Shown: positions 9,376 to 17,651 of the stretch, piece after piece
Layout of the letters: every line of letters begins with the position of its first letter
How positions within the stretch are numbered: the first letter of the stretch is position 1
Origin: Prevotella sp. UBA2754
GTDB lineage: Bacteria; Bacteroidota; Bacteroidia; Bacteroidales; Bacteroidaceae
DNA length: 50,542 bases
Assembly (NCBI GenBank): GCA_002353295.1
Contig: DEJG01000004.1
Span: 1-50,542, forward strand
Direction of reading: 5' to 3'
Notes under the pieces: generated by a model
Database searches by the model: none
The model's input: only the letters and a program-made list of their open reading frames with translations
What the model was told of the DNA's origin: nothing
Made by a program: the position numbers and the translations under genes

Positions 9376-10929
9376 TCAATTCTGTTCACTTTGCCCGTCC
9401 TGTCGCAAGTCCATGGGGTATTTGCCGTATTGTTGCTTGAAACATTTCGAAAAATAACCTGGGGTGCCGAAGCCTACCTCGTAGGCTATCTCCTGAACAG
9501 TCTTGGTGGTAGTGCAGAGTAATGCGTAGCCTTGTTGCAGACGCATCGTACGGAGCAATTCGACCGGTGTCAGACCTGTAATAGACTTGACACGGCGGTA
9601 CAGTTGCACACGGCTCAGCCCCATCGACTCCCCCAAGTCGTCCACCTTCAGATTGGCATTGCCCATTTTCTGGCGAATAGCCTCCTTCAGTTGTTCAGCG
9701 AAGATGACGTCCTGCGAGCGTGGCGTAGGCATGTCCTGCTCGGCAATCTCTAACAGCGAGCGCTTGGGGTGCTGTGCCACATGGGTGTATAGCTGTGTCT
9801 CTTCCTCGTTGAGGGCTTGGCGTTGGCGAATGGCCCGACGGGTCTGCCAATAGGCATATAGCAGGGCACCTATGGCTATGATGAGCATGGCGATGAGGAT
9901 GATACTGCCGATGAGCATCTTGTGCTGCACGTTGTAGAGTCCTAAATAGTCCTCCAGCTTGTCTTGTATGGTGACGAGGTCTTTGTTCTGTTGAAGCAGT
10001 TTCTTGGTGGTCGTTGCTATTGGCCATACGTTTTCCTTCACCACTAAGATGCCGTCCAGCGTGTTCTGACGCTTATAGGGCTTGCCGGTCAGGATGTTGA
10101 TGGCCAGTTTGATGATTTCAGCACCCCCCGTGGGATAGACATAGCTTGCCAACTGATGACCTAACTGCACATATTCCAATCCTTCGCCTGGCATGCCGTC
10201 GATGCCGAAAATCTTGATGCGGTCTTCTGTTTTGGTCTCGGCAACGGCACGATAGACTCCTGTAGCCATACCGTCGTTATGGCAAAACACGATGTCGGGC
10301 AGATGACCCGTATGTATCTGTTCCAATGCGATGCGGTATGGGGTGTCGGAACTCCAGTCGCCTTCACGACAGACATATTCCACTTCGTCGTGCCCCTGCA
10401 TGGCCTGTGCAAAACCCTTGTGGCGCTCTTGGGCAGGCGAACTGCTCATCAGGGCTGTAATCTCCAAGATGAAGGGCTTGTGGTCTTTGATGCCGTGAGC
10501 CACGTCAAGGACATTGACACCGATGGCACGTCCCGCCTCCACATTGCTTCCTCCGATAAAGGCGGTATAACTATTTTCGTCAACTGTGCGGTCGAAACAG
10601 ATGACGGGTATGCCACGTGCTTTGATGCGAGCAAGCGCCTCGCCAGTAGGCTCTGCCTCGTTGGGAGCTACCACCAGTAGGTCGATGCCGGCATCTGCCA
10701 TGCTGTCGATTTGCTGGATTTGCCGTTTGGTGTCATCGTAAGCACAGACGATGGAAACATTCACATCGTGGTCATAAAGGTGCTGTGCCGCCAGCATCTC
10801 GTTGTTGATTTTGTCGCGCCAAGGCCCAGCAGAACATTGCGAAACACCTATTTTATATATCTTCTTGCTGTCAGAGCAGGAAGTGAGCAGCAGGAGCAGT
10901 GCGAAAAGCATCCAGATGATTTTCCTCAT
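9376..10929 (-). CDS. PUL-1 regulator: periplasmic sugar-binding domain, TM helix, AraC DNA-binding domain
   Basis: A 517-residue protein with a lipoprotein-like signal (LTSC, Cys18). Residues ~25-315 form a type-I periplasmic-binding domain of the ribose-binding group; sugar-contact positions look kept: 'FDR' (113-114), 'QERH' (Arg169), 'HND' (218-219), 'GIDG' (244). Residues ~338-361 form one transmembrane helix, and residues ~410-508 an AraC-type double HTH ('SRVQLYRRVK', 'EIAYEVGF', 'YFSKCFKQQYG'). The sensor resembles that of the B. thetaiotaomicron fructose-sensing hybrid two-component system BT1754, and the HTH is of the HTCS type, but no histidine kinase or receiver domain lies between. 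It should therefore sense a periplasmic monosaccharide, probably fructose, and act directly on DNA from the membrane. It precedes susC of PUL-1. Confidence 0.88.
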   Translation of the reverse strand: MRKIIWMLFALLLLLTSCSDSKKIYKIGVSQCSAGPWRDKINNEMLAAQHLYDHDVNVSIVCAYDDTKRQIQQIDSMADAGIDLLVVAPNEAEPTGEALARIKARGIPVICFDRTVDENSYTAFIGGSNVEAGRAIGVNVLDVAHGIKDHKPFILEITALMSSSPAQERHKGFAQAMQGHDEVEYVCREGDWSSDTPYRIALEQIHTGHLPDIVFCHNDGMATGVYRAVAETKTEDRIKIFGIDGMPGEGLEYVQLGHQLASYVYPTGGAEIIKLAINILTGKPYKRQNTLDGILVVKENVWPIATTTKKLLQQNKDLVTIQDKLEDYLGLYNVQHKMLIGSIILIAMLIIAIGALLYAYWQTRRAIRQRQALNEEETQLYTHVAQHPKRSLLEIAEQDMPTPRSQDVIFAEQLKEAIRQKMGNANLKVDDLGESMGLSRVQLYRRVKSITGLTPVELLRTMRLQQGYALLCTTTKTVQEIAYEVGFGTPGYFSKCFKQQYGKYPMDLRQDGQSEQN

Positions 10930-10956
10930 GTGAGCTGATAATTATGTTTTGCGTTG

Positions 10957-10964
10957 CAAAGATA
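10957..10964 (-). promoter_or_regulatory. -7 promoter box of PUL-1 regulator
   Basis: The minus strand reads TATCTTTG 27 bp upstream of the regulator start. The -33 region has no TTTG but lies against the 22-bp direct repeats at 10983-11037. Confidence 0.6.
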
Positions 10965-10982
10965 ATAAAAAATCGTTTTCCG

Positions 10983-11037
10983 CTATCATTTAAGGAAAAA
11001 AATTGCTACCATTAAGAGAAAAAATTGCTACCATTAA
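10983..11037. promoter_or_regulatory. Three 22-23 bp direct repeats upstream of regulator 1 (AraC-type operator candidate)
   Basis: The plus strand shows CTATCATTTAAGG, then CTACCATTAAGAG, then CTACCATTAATAG starting at 10983, 11006 and 11028. The last two repeats are near-identical over about 19 bp (AAAAAATTGCTACCATTAA). Direct repeats about two helical turns apart, just upstream of a promoter, are typical of AraC-family sites, so autoregulation is plausible. The CTACCATT core also occurs in the palindrome upstream of the second susC (17607-17620). Confidence 0.5.
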
Positions 11038-11044
11038 TAGTAGC

Positions 11045-11074
11045 AAAAAAGCCCAAGGAAATTCTTCCCTGGGC
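11045..11074 (-). terminator. Intrinsic terminator of PUL-2
   Basis: On the minus strand GCCCAGGGAA, loop GAAT, TTCCTTGGGC gives a 10-bp stem with one G-U pair, followed by TTTTTT. It lies 30 bp after the stop of the PUL-2 binding-protein gene and separates PUL-2 from the regulator of PUL-1. Confidence 0.85.
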
Positions 11075-11103
11075 TCTCTTGTTTTTATTGGTTATATTCT
11101 TTA

Positions 11104-12648
11104 TTAGATGGACATCAGATATTCGATGCTGTTCTTAGCCAGCTTCAGAATATTGTCTTGACAAGAGTTGTTCTTGGGGTGGGCGCTGATATCGTTAGTG
11201 CCATCCTCGTTCTTCATAGAGAACTCGCAACCGCCATTACCAATGCAGAGCACGGTGCCGCAACCCTTCTGGAATCCATCAGGAGCCTTCTCGGCACCCT
11301 TGGCCTCCCAGACGTTCAACTGGCTGACCCACTTCACTTGACTATCCCATGTGCCGAGAGGATAGATACCATATTCCTCAGTAATCGACTTGTAGCACTC
11401 TTCCGTATCGTTATCCAATTCGGTCAGAATACCTGGAATATCAAAGAATAGAATATTGTGGTTCTCTGTCCAACCATCACCCTTCATGGCGATAGCAGCA
11501 AAGCACTCGTCGTTGATCTTCTCAACAGGGATTCCCTCATAGATAGCATGTTTGCTGTAGTCCATGGAGAACTTGCCAGTGTTTACACAGACTCCCATTT
11601 TCCAAACATCGTGATTGATATTTCCACGACCAACATCAACGCCTGGAGCTGTGCGAAGGAGAGATGTTTTAACACGGTTGATGGTTCCGATGTATGGCAC
11701 GGCATACGACCACAGCAGCAGGTTGCCACCATTCTTGACATATTGCTCGATAACAGGAGCTGCATTCTTGGCTACGTCTGAGAAATTCCAAACATCGTCA
11801 GCACTTCCCTCGTCAAAGTCGCGCAACCAGAAGAGCATGCGGTAGTCTTCGATATTTTCAACGGTGCTGATATTTCCAAAGTAAACATATTCCCCCTTTG
11901 GATAAGTTTCCTGGAACCAGAGCCATGCTGAGGCTTCGTCATCATCGCCTTTCTCCAGCAGTTCCTCGGGAGTAGCATATTCAGACAGGAAGGCAGGAAT
12001 CTTACCACCAATCTTGGTAGAAGCAGAGATAGGCAGCGCCTTACCCTCGGCATTCTGAGCAATGAGGGTTGCTTCCCAACGTTCCTTCATCTCAACACCC
12101 TTGATGGTGTAGGAAGTGCCGGTAACGGTTTTAGTAATCTCCTTAGAACGATCGCCGTTGACCAATGTGAGAATATAGGAAGTAGCATCCTCTGCTGCAT
12201 TCCAAGTGATTTCCAGATTGTGCTCATCGTCAGAGATATCTACCTGAGTCATCTTCAGGTTCTCTGGGGCTGTAGCACCACCACGTGTGTAGCTGGTCAT
12301 CACACCCTTAGAGGTAGCATCGCCATTGGTATATTTGAAGAGGAACTCGTAGAGCTGGTTGGTCTCCAGGTTCTTGAGTGTGAAGGAATTACCCTCAATA
12401 GTAGTCAGGCCCTGAGTCTGTGAACCGTTCTTGAAGACAGCCACCTGCATCTGAGCACCTGTTGGCACCTGCGACCAAGTGAGCGTGTAGTCGTAATCGT
12501 TAGCACCGCTGGCTGCACCAGAGATGGTGGTGACATCGGGAGCTGGCAATTGCATGGCAGCTGAACCTGGAAGGTCTCTGTCCTGACAGGAAGCCAACAG
12601 CAGGACGCCCATCAGTGCTGCACCTATTTTATTATATATAGTCTTCAT
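11104..12648 (-). CDS. Surface glycan-binding lipoprotein, Fn3 plus DUF4960-like (PUL-2)
   Basis: A 514-residue lipoprotein (lipobox LLAS, Cys21). Residues about 36-120 and 130-215 are two Fn3-like beta-sandwiches ('YDYTLTWSQVPTGAQMQV', 'NLEITWNAAEDATSYIL'). Residues about 225-514 resemble the DUF4960-type domain of the PUL-1 protein ('RMLFWLRDFDEG', 'VKNGGNLLLWSYAVPY', 'GTVLCIGNGGCEF', a closing 'NSIEYLMSI'). It follows susD of PUL-2 and ends at a strong terminator. The likely role is capture of a fructan at the cell surface. The N-terminal domains differ in fold family from those of the PUL-1 protein, suggesting a different reach or ligand. No hydrolase follows it. Confidence 0.75.
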   Translation of the reverse strand: MKTIYNKIGAALMGVLLLASCQDRDLPGSAAMQLPAPDVTTISGAASGANDYDYTLTWSQVPTGAQMQVAVFKNGSQTQGLTTIEGNSFTLKNLETNQLYEFLFKYTNGDATSKGVMTSYTRGGATAPENLKMTQVDISDDEHNLEITWNAAEDATSYILTLVNGDRSKEITKTVTGTSYTIKGVEMKERWEATLIAQNAEGKALPISASTKIGGKIPAFLSEYATPEELLEKGDDDEASAWLWFQETYPKGEYVYFGNISTVENIEDYRMLFWLRDFDEGSADDVWNFSDVAKNAAPVIEQYVKNGGNLLLWSYAVPYIGTINRVKTSLLRTAPGVDVGRGNINHDVWKMGVCVNTGKFSMDYSKHAIYEGIPVEKINDECFAAIAMKGDGWTENHNILFFDIPGILTELDNDTEECYKSITEEYGIYPLGTWDSQVKWVSQLNVWEAKGAEKAPDGFQKGCGTVLCIGNGGCEFSMKNEDGTNDISAHPKNNSCQDNILKLAKNSIEYLMSI

Positions 12649-12656
12649 AATTACTT

Positions 12657-12691
12657 TAATTTTTCAGTTCTTCAATTTTTAAATTCTTAAT
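12657..12691. repeat. Weak 7-bp-periodic AT-rich tract between PUL-2 susD and its binding protein
   Basis: The 38-bp gap has imperfect repeats of AATTTTT/CAGTTCT/TCAATTT/TTAAATT character. The 7-bp periodicity is poor, so I list it only as a possible decayed member of the heptamer family. Confidence 0.25.
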
Positions 12692-14402
12692 AGCCTTTGT
12701 TCTGATGGTAGAGTCCCTGAACATAGTTCATCTGGTTAGATGCGATGGGGAAATACTCGTTCTTACCCTTGGTGAAGAAGGCATCCTTATAGTAGAGGGC
12801 ATAGGTCTGACCATCGTATTCGTCGGTTTTCTCAGAAGCGAAGTAAGCATTGAGCGTTTCAGAGAGCATACCCCAACGACGCAGGTCGAAGAAGCGGTGT
12901 CCTTCCATAGCCAGTTCTACACGGCGTTCCCAGCGCAGAGCCTTGCGAGCATCGTCCTTAGAGGCGAAGTTACCGTACTTACTGATTTCGCACTGATCCT
13001 TAGCATAGCCGATAAGTGACTTCGCATTGATGTCTTTTGCTGCACGGTCGCGGATGGTGTTGATGATTTCCAAAGCCTCGCCGTTAAAGTCACCGCTCTC
13101 GATGAGAGCTTCGGCACGCATCAGCATCACATCTGTATAGCGCAGCACGTAGTCGTTCTGGGCAAATGCCTGCCAGGGGTTGTCATAGGTCTCACCCTTA
13201 GAACGCTGAGGAATCTCCTTCATAGAGCAGTAGTAGCCATAGGTGTTAGGAGTACGGCTGTTCTTCTTCTCCAGGGTGAAATCAGCCTCGTATTTGTAAG
13301 GATAGGTAGGCATACCGACGGTGTGGAACAGACGTGGGTCGTACTTGTACTTTGTGTCGGCGCCCAGAGTGAGGATGGCATTATGATCCTCGTCGAAATT
13401 ATCCATAGGCAGACCGTTCTTGGTCTTGAAGGCGTTCACGAGGTTCTGTGAAGGCTTGTGGAAGTCCCAACCGCACGACCACATGAGCCATACACCATTC
13501 AGCATGTTCGACCAGTTGGCACGTCCGTAGAGCGTACCGTCGTCGGCCTTACCAGAGTGCTGTACGGCAAAGATACTCTCGCAAGAATTGGCATAGTCCT
13601 GCAGGAAGATATGACCATAGGTGTCGAGATAGTCGTATTTTGAATTCTTGACCACTTCGGTATATTCAATCACCTTCTTGATTTTGGCCTGGTCAACATG
13701 AGCATAGCCCGTGGTAGCCTCGTAGCCGTCACCGTATGCCCAGTTCAGATAAACCTTGGCGAGATAGGCAGCGGCAGCCACCTTGTGGGCACGTCCAGTC
13801 TTGCCAGGATCGGCCTCTGCCAGATTTTCGTAAGCATATTGGAAGTCGTCGATAATCAACTGCATGAGGTCGTCGTGCGAACTCTGTGGAGTAGCCTCGA
13901 TAGCGGCATTGTCCATACCTTCAGTGATGAAAGGCACTTCATACCACATCTGTTGCAACTTGTAATAGAAGTGGGCACGCAGAAAACGAGTCTCAGCCTT
14001 CAGTTGCTTGATATTAGCAGTCTCCTCGACATTCTGCATGGCTTCCAAAGCACGGTTGCAACGAGAGATAGCACTGTAGAGTTGGTACCACAGTTCGTCG
14101 AACTCACCACGGTCGGGCTGCAGGGTAGAGAAAATCTCCATGGGGTGATAACCTGTATCGTTTTCACCAGAACCGCCCTTCAGACAGTCATCGGCACTCA
14201 TATCGCCGTATGGCCACAGGTTGAAGGGATAGGAATACCAGTCATCGCCCAGTTTGGCGTATGCAGCGGTGACCAGTTTGTCAGGGCTGGAGAACGCCGT
14301 TTCTTCATCGAGCGTACCCTGAGGCTTCACGTCATCCACGCTACAAGACACTGCAAAGACAGAAAGCAGCAGCGTTGCAATATATATATTAATCTTTTTC
14401 AT
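12687..14402 (-). CDS. SusD-like outer-membrane glycan-binding lipoprotein (PUL-2)
   Basis: A 571-residue RagB/SusD protein with lipobox AVSC (Cys20). It shares the family pattern of the PUL-1 protein: 'KPQGTLDEETAFSSP' after the anchor, 'TRFLRAHFYYKLQ', 'AAAAYLAKVYLNWAYG', 'FHKPSQNLVNAF', 'RRVELAMEGHRFFDLRRWG' and 'EYFPIASNQMN'. It is the partner of the SusC encoded 44 bp upstream. Overall it is clearly diverged from the PUL-1 SusD while keeping the same order of motifs, as expected after duplication and specialisation. Confidence 0.95.
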   Translation of the reverse strand: MKKINIYIATLLLSVFAVSCSVDDVKPQGTLDEETAFSSPDKLVTAAYAKLGDDWYSYPFNLWPYGDMSADDCLKGGSGENDTGYHPMEIFSTLQPDRGEFDELWYQLYSAISRCNRALEAMQNVEETANIKQLKAETRFLRAHFYYKLQQMWYEVPFITEGMDNAAIEATPQSSHDDLMQLIIDDFQYAYENLAEADPGKTGRAHKVAAAAYLAKVYLNWAYGDGYEATTGYAHVDQAKIKKVIEYTEVVKNSKYDYLDTYGHIFLQDYANSCESIFAVQHSGKADDGTLYGRANWSNMLNGVWLMWSCGWDFHKPSQNLVNAFKTKNGLPMDNFDEDHNAILTLGADTKYKYDPRLFHTVGMPTYPYKYEADFTLEKKNSRTPNTYGYYCSMKEIPQRSKGETYDNPWQAFAQNDYVLRYTDVMLMRAEALIESGDFNGEALEIINTIRDRAAKDINAKSLIGYAKDQCEISKYGNFASKDDARKALRWERRVELAMEGHRFFDLRRWGMLSETLNAYFASEKTDEYDGQTYALYYKDAFFTKGKNEYFPIASNQMNYVQGLYHQNKGY

Positions 14403-14409
14403 TGTTCTT

Positions 14410-14444
14410 TTAATTCTTAATTCTTACTTCTTAACTCTTAACTC
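14410..14444. repeat. Five-unit 7-bp tract between PUL-2 susC and susD
   Basis: The plus strand reads TTAATTC, TTAATTC, TTACTTC, TTAACTC, TTAACTC, exactly five units and 35 bp, filling the gap between the two genes. On the transcribed strand the unit is GAGTTAA, which carries stop codons. One of the clearest intercistronic members of the family. Confidence 0.7.
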
Positions 14445-14446
14445 TA

Positions 14447-17400
14447 TCAGAATCCAAGTTGTATTCCGAATGTGAAGGAAGCGGTGTGAGGATAACTCCA
14501 TGCTGTGCTCTCAGGATCGGAGCAGGTCAGTGAACTTGACTTGATGGTCAACAGGTTGTCGCCAGAGAGATAAACGCGGGCACTGGAGAGCAGCAACTTC
14601 TTGACGAGGTTGGATGGCAGACGGTAGCCCAACTGCAGGGTACGCAGCTTGACGTAAGAACCATTCTCTACAAAGTAAGAAGACATACGACCCTCGTCGG
14701 CACCGTTAGAGGTGGTCAAAGCAGGAATGCTGGAACCGCTGTTGGCTGGAGTCCATGCCTGAATGACGCGTTCACCCTTGTTAGAACCAGCATCGGTGAT
14801 GCTCCAGAAGTCGGTCTGGAACTTCTGGTCGTTGATGACGTCAACACCAGATACACCCTGCCAGAACATGGTGAAGTCGAAGTCTTTGTAACCCAGGTTT
14901 ACATTGAAACCGTAAGAGAAATTGGGCACTGGATTGAATACCCATGTGCGGTCGGCCTCGTTGATTTTGCCATCACCGTTGAGGTCAGCATATTTCAAGC
15001 CGCCTACGCGGGCACCAGCCTGGCCACTGGCCAGCACTTCTTCGCGCGACTGGTAGAGACCCTCAACCACATAACCGATGCGTGAACCGTAGGCCTTGCC
15101 GTCCTGTGACAGGTTGTGGTAGTCGTTGTGCTCGTAAGAGTTCTTTGACTTCTCAGGCAGATAGGTCACCTTAGAACGGAAGAAGTCAACATTTCCTGTG
15201 ATGTCGTAAGAAAGTCCGTAAGACGTGGTGTGACGATAGCCCAGGTTGAACTCCATACCCCAGTTCTTCAGTGTAGGACCGTTGATCCAAGTCTGACCAC
15301 CGAAACCGATAGCACCGAGGAAGGCGGGCTGCACGAGCATATCCTTTGTCTCCTTGAAGAAGAGGTCGTAAGAACCATAGAGGTCGCCTCCGAAGAGTGA
15401 GAAGTCGGTACCGAAGTTCCACTGTGAAGAAGACTCCCACTTCAGGTCTTCGTTAGATGACTGTGACTTGTAATAACCAGAGGGCAGTGTACCTGAACCC
15501 TGCAGATTGAGGTCGTAAGCGGTAGAGTTCTCACGGCTTGAACCATAGTCGGCAATATAGAGTCCGTAGTGGGCATTGTTAGAGTTCATGCCCTGATTAC
15601 CGGTAACACCATAGCTGGCACGAATCTTCCAATCGCGCAGCCAGTCAGCTTTGATATGCTTAGACAGGCGATAACCGAGTGATACGGATGGGAAGGTACC
15701 GTACTGATGGTTCTTACCGAAACGGCTGGAACCGTCGTGACGCAGGGTGAACGAAGCCAGCAACTGGTCGTTCCAGTTGTAGTCAATCTTTCCGAAGTAA
15801 GACATCAGCTTATAGCCGTCGCCGGCACCACGAACAGTCTGAATACCTGTACCTGCGCTGGGCCACATATAGTCGAGTGTCTCCAAAGGATAGTCAACAC
15901 GGCGACCTGCGAAGTCGATACCATTGTCCTGGTGAGCCTCCAGACCAACCAAGACGTTGAGGTTGTGGTTCTCGGCAATGTCGAAGTTATACTGAACAGT
16001 GTTCGACCAAGTCCACTTGGTGCTGTGGGTCTGAGCCAGCTCACTGGCATTAGTTGCATTGTTGACAACATCAGAATGCCAGGTGTGGGTCAGTGCGCGG
16101 ATATAGCTGTTGGTATAATCGATACCGAAGTTAGAGCGAATCAGCAAACCCTTGATGGGAGCGATGTCAACGTAGGCGTTGGCAAAGATGCGCCACTTCT
16201 TCAGACGGTTGTCCTTGTTGTGATAAAGTTCGCGCATGGGGTTCTGACGGTCACTCATACCACCGACAGGACCAGAGAAGGTGACACCATCGATTTCATA
16301 GACAGGAAGCGTAGGAGCCATCTTCAGAGCATTCTCCAGAGGAGCAGCATCTACATTATTAGAGTAAGAGAACTGTGCATTCTCGCCGATGGTAACAATG
16401 CTGTTGAGCTTGTAACTGCTGTTGAAGCGGGCTGAGAAATTCTCGAAATCGGTGTGCTTCAATACACCAGTAGCCTTCTTATAACCAGCTGAGAAGAGCA
16501 TGGTGGTCTTGTCGGAAGCCTTAGAGAACGAGATGTCGTAGTTCTGAGTAACACCTGTACGACCGATCTCGTCAACCCAGTCGGTATCACTGTAAGGCAT
16601 GGTCTGCTTGGCATTCATGAAACCACCATAGAAACCGCCGACAGAGAACGATTGCATAGAGCCAGTCATGGGGTCGTAAGCAGAAATCGGTGTGCCTCCT
16701 TCGACATTTAGTGACAGACCGTAGTTCTGAGCGTAGTCATGAGGGTTCTTTCCATCGTTAAGAGCTGCCTGCACGAGGGCTGTGGCATATTGTTGACTGT
16801 TCAGCAGTTTCATCTTCTGCGACATCCATGCTACAGAAATAGAAGCGTTGAAGTCGATGTTAATCTTGTCGCCCTTCTTGCCCTTCTTGGTGGTGATGAT
16901 CACAACACCATTGGCAGCACGGCTACCATAGATAGAGGCTGAGGCAGCATCCTTCAATACCTGCATGGTCTCGATGTCGTTGGTGTTCAAACTATTGAGC
17001 GAACCGCTGTAAGGCATACCATCGACAATATAGAGAGGGGCGGTGCTTGAACCACCCATAGAGCCGATACCACGAATCTGGACATTGGCTTCGCCGGAAG
17101 GAGAACCGCTTGTGGTGATGGTCATGCCAGGTACCTTACCCTGCAGGGATGCCATGGGATCGGTTGAACTGGCCTTGAAGTCTTTGGTCTCAACAACACC
17201 CACAGAACCGGTCAGGTCGGCCTTGCGCTGAACCTGATAACCTGTGATGACCACTTCATTCAGAAGCTGGGCATCGTCTTTCATGGTAACTGTCATGCCG
17301 TTCTGGGCTGGCAATTCTACTGTCTGGTAGCCGATGTAAGAAAAGACGAGGGTCTTGCCCGGCTCCACCTTCAACTTGAAGTTACCGTCGAAATCAGTAA

Positions 17401-17554
17401 CGGTACCATTGGTAGTACCTTTCTCCATGACGGTGGCTCCAATGACTGGACCAGCAGCGTCATTCACTGTTCCCGTGATCTCCTGTTGCGCGTACATTAT
17501 TGTACAAAGCAGCAAAGAGAGGAAACTCAAAGTGATTCTTTTTGCTTGTTTCAT
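14447..17554 (-). CDS. SusC-like TonB-dependent transporter (PUL-2)
   Basis: A 1035-residue TonB-dependent transporter: signal peptide ending near MYAQ, regulatory domain (about 25-95), TonB-box region 'LNEVVITGY', plug with 'YIVDGMP' and 'MQVLKDAASASIYGSRAANGV', then a barrel. The final residues are GIQLGF, again ending in phenylalanine. The first ~85 residues and several short internal stretches (for instance the DNA near 16905-16955) match the PUL-1 SusC almost exactly, while the barrel differs widely. Probably imports a different fructan or chain length from PUL-1. It heads the susC-susD-binding-protein operon. Confidence 0.95.
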   Translation of the reverse strand: MKQAKRITLSFLSLLLCTIMYAQQEITGTVNDAAGPVIGATVMEKGTTNGTVTDFDGNFKLKVEPGKTLVFSYIGYQTVELPAQNGMTVTMKDDAQLLNEVVITGYQVQRKADLTGSVGVVETKDFKASSTDPMASLQGKVPGMTITTSGSPSGEANVQIRGIGSMGGSSTAPLYIVDGMPYSGSLNSLNTNDIETMQVLKDAASASIYGSRAANGVVIITTKKGKKGDKINIDFNASISVAWMSQKMKLLNSQQYATALVQAALNDGKNPHDYAQNYGLSLNVEGGTPISAYDPMTGSMQSFSVGGFYGGFMNAKQTMPYSDTDWVDEIGRTGVTQNYDISFSKASDKTTMLFSAGYKKATGVLKHTDFENFSARFNSSYKLNSIVTIGENAQFSYSNNVDAAPLENALKMAPTLPVYEIDGVTFSGPVGGMSDRQNPMRELYHNKDNRLKKWRIFANAYVDIAPIKGLLIRSNFGIDYTNSYIRALTHTWHSDVVNNATNASELAQTHSTKWTWSNTVQYNFDIAENHNLNVLVGLEAHQDNGIDFAGRRVDYPLETLDYMWPSAGTGIQTVRGAGDGYKLMSYFGKIDYNWNDQLLASFTLRHDGSSRFGKNHQYGTFPSVSLGYRLSKHIKADWLRDWKIRASYGVTGNQGMNSNNAHYGLYIADYGSSRENSTAYDLNLQGSGTLPSGYYKSQSSNEDLKWESSSQWNFGTDFSLFGGDLYGSYDLFFKETKDMLVQPAFLGAIGFGGQTWINGPTLKNWGMEFNLGYRHTTSYGLSYDITGNVDFFRSKVTYLPEKSKNSYEHNDYHNLSQDGKAYGSRIGYVVEGLYQSREEVLASGQAGARVGGLKYADLNGDGKINEADRTWVFNPVPNFSYGFNVNLGYKDFDFTMFWQGVSGVDVINDQKFQTDFWSITDAGSNKGERVIQAWTPANSGSSIPALTTSNGADEGRMSSYFVENGSYVKLRTLQLGYRLPSNLVKKLLLSSARVYLSGDNLLTIKSSSLTCSDPESTAWSYPHTASFTFGIQLGF

Positions 17555-17597
17555 TTGCTTGTTAATTTGGTTAGTACTCTTGAAAATTTAACTGGTG

Positions 17598-17605
17598 CAA
17601 AAGTA
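17598..17605 (-). promoter_or_regulatory. -7 promoter box of PUL-2 susC
   Basis: The minus strand reads TACTTTTG 43 bp upstream of the susC start, in the same position and with the same flanking leader as PUL-1. No -33 TTTG is seen, consistent with a need for an activator. Confidence 0.65.
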
Positions 17606-17606
17606 C

Positions 17607-17620
17607 TACCATTTATGGTA
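17607..17620. promoter_or_regulatory. Perfect 14-bp palindrome TACCATTTATGGTA next to the PUL-2 susC promoter
   Basis: TACCAT, TT, ATGGTA directly abuts the -7 box on its upstream side, within the normal spacer. It shares the CTACCATTWA core with the direct repeats upstream of regulator 1, so it may be a binding site for one of the AraC-type regulators. Confidence 0.4.
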
Positions 17621-17636
17621 AGTGGCTAAAACAGAT

Positions 17637-17648
17637 GTTTCATAGAAC
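17637..17648. promoter_or_regulatory. GTTTCATRGAAC motif, PUL-2 copy
   Basis: GTTTCATAGAAC here and GTTTCATGGAAC at 9347-9358 are the only long match between the two upstream regions beyond the leader. Short arms TTC and GAA around a 3-base centre. A regulator site is possible; unproven. Confidence 0.3.
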
Positions 17649-17651
17649 TAA

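Noticed and set aside
9376..10929. Frameshift that removes the kinase part of a hybrid two-component system
   Set aside because: The frame is continuous from signal peptide to AraC domain, and a paralogue (17699-19237) has the same layout, so the lack of a kinase is genuine.
10983..11037. CRISPR-like array
   Set aside because: Only three short repeats with AT-rich, nearly identical spacers and no cas genes; better explained as a regulator site.
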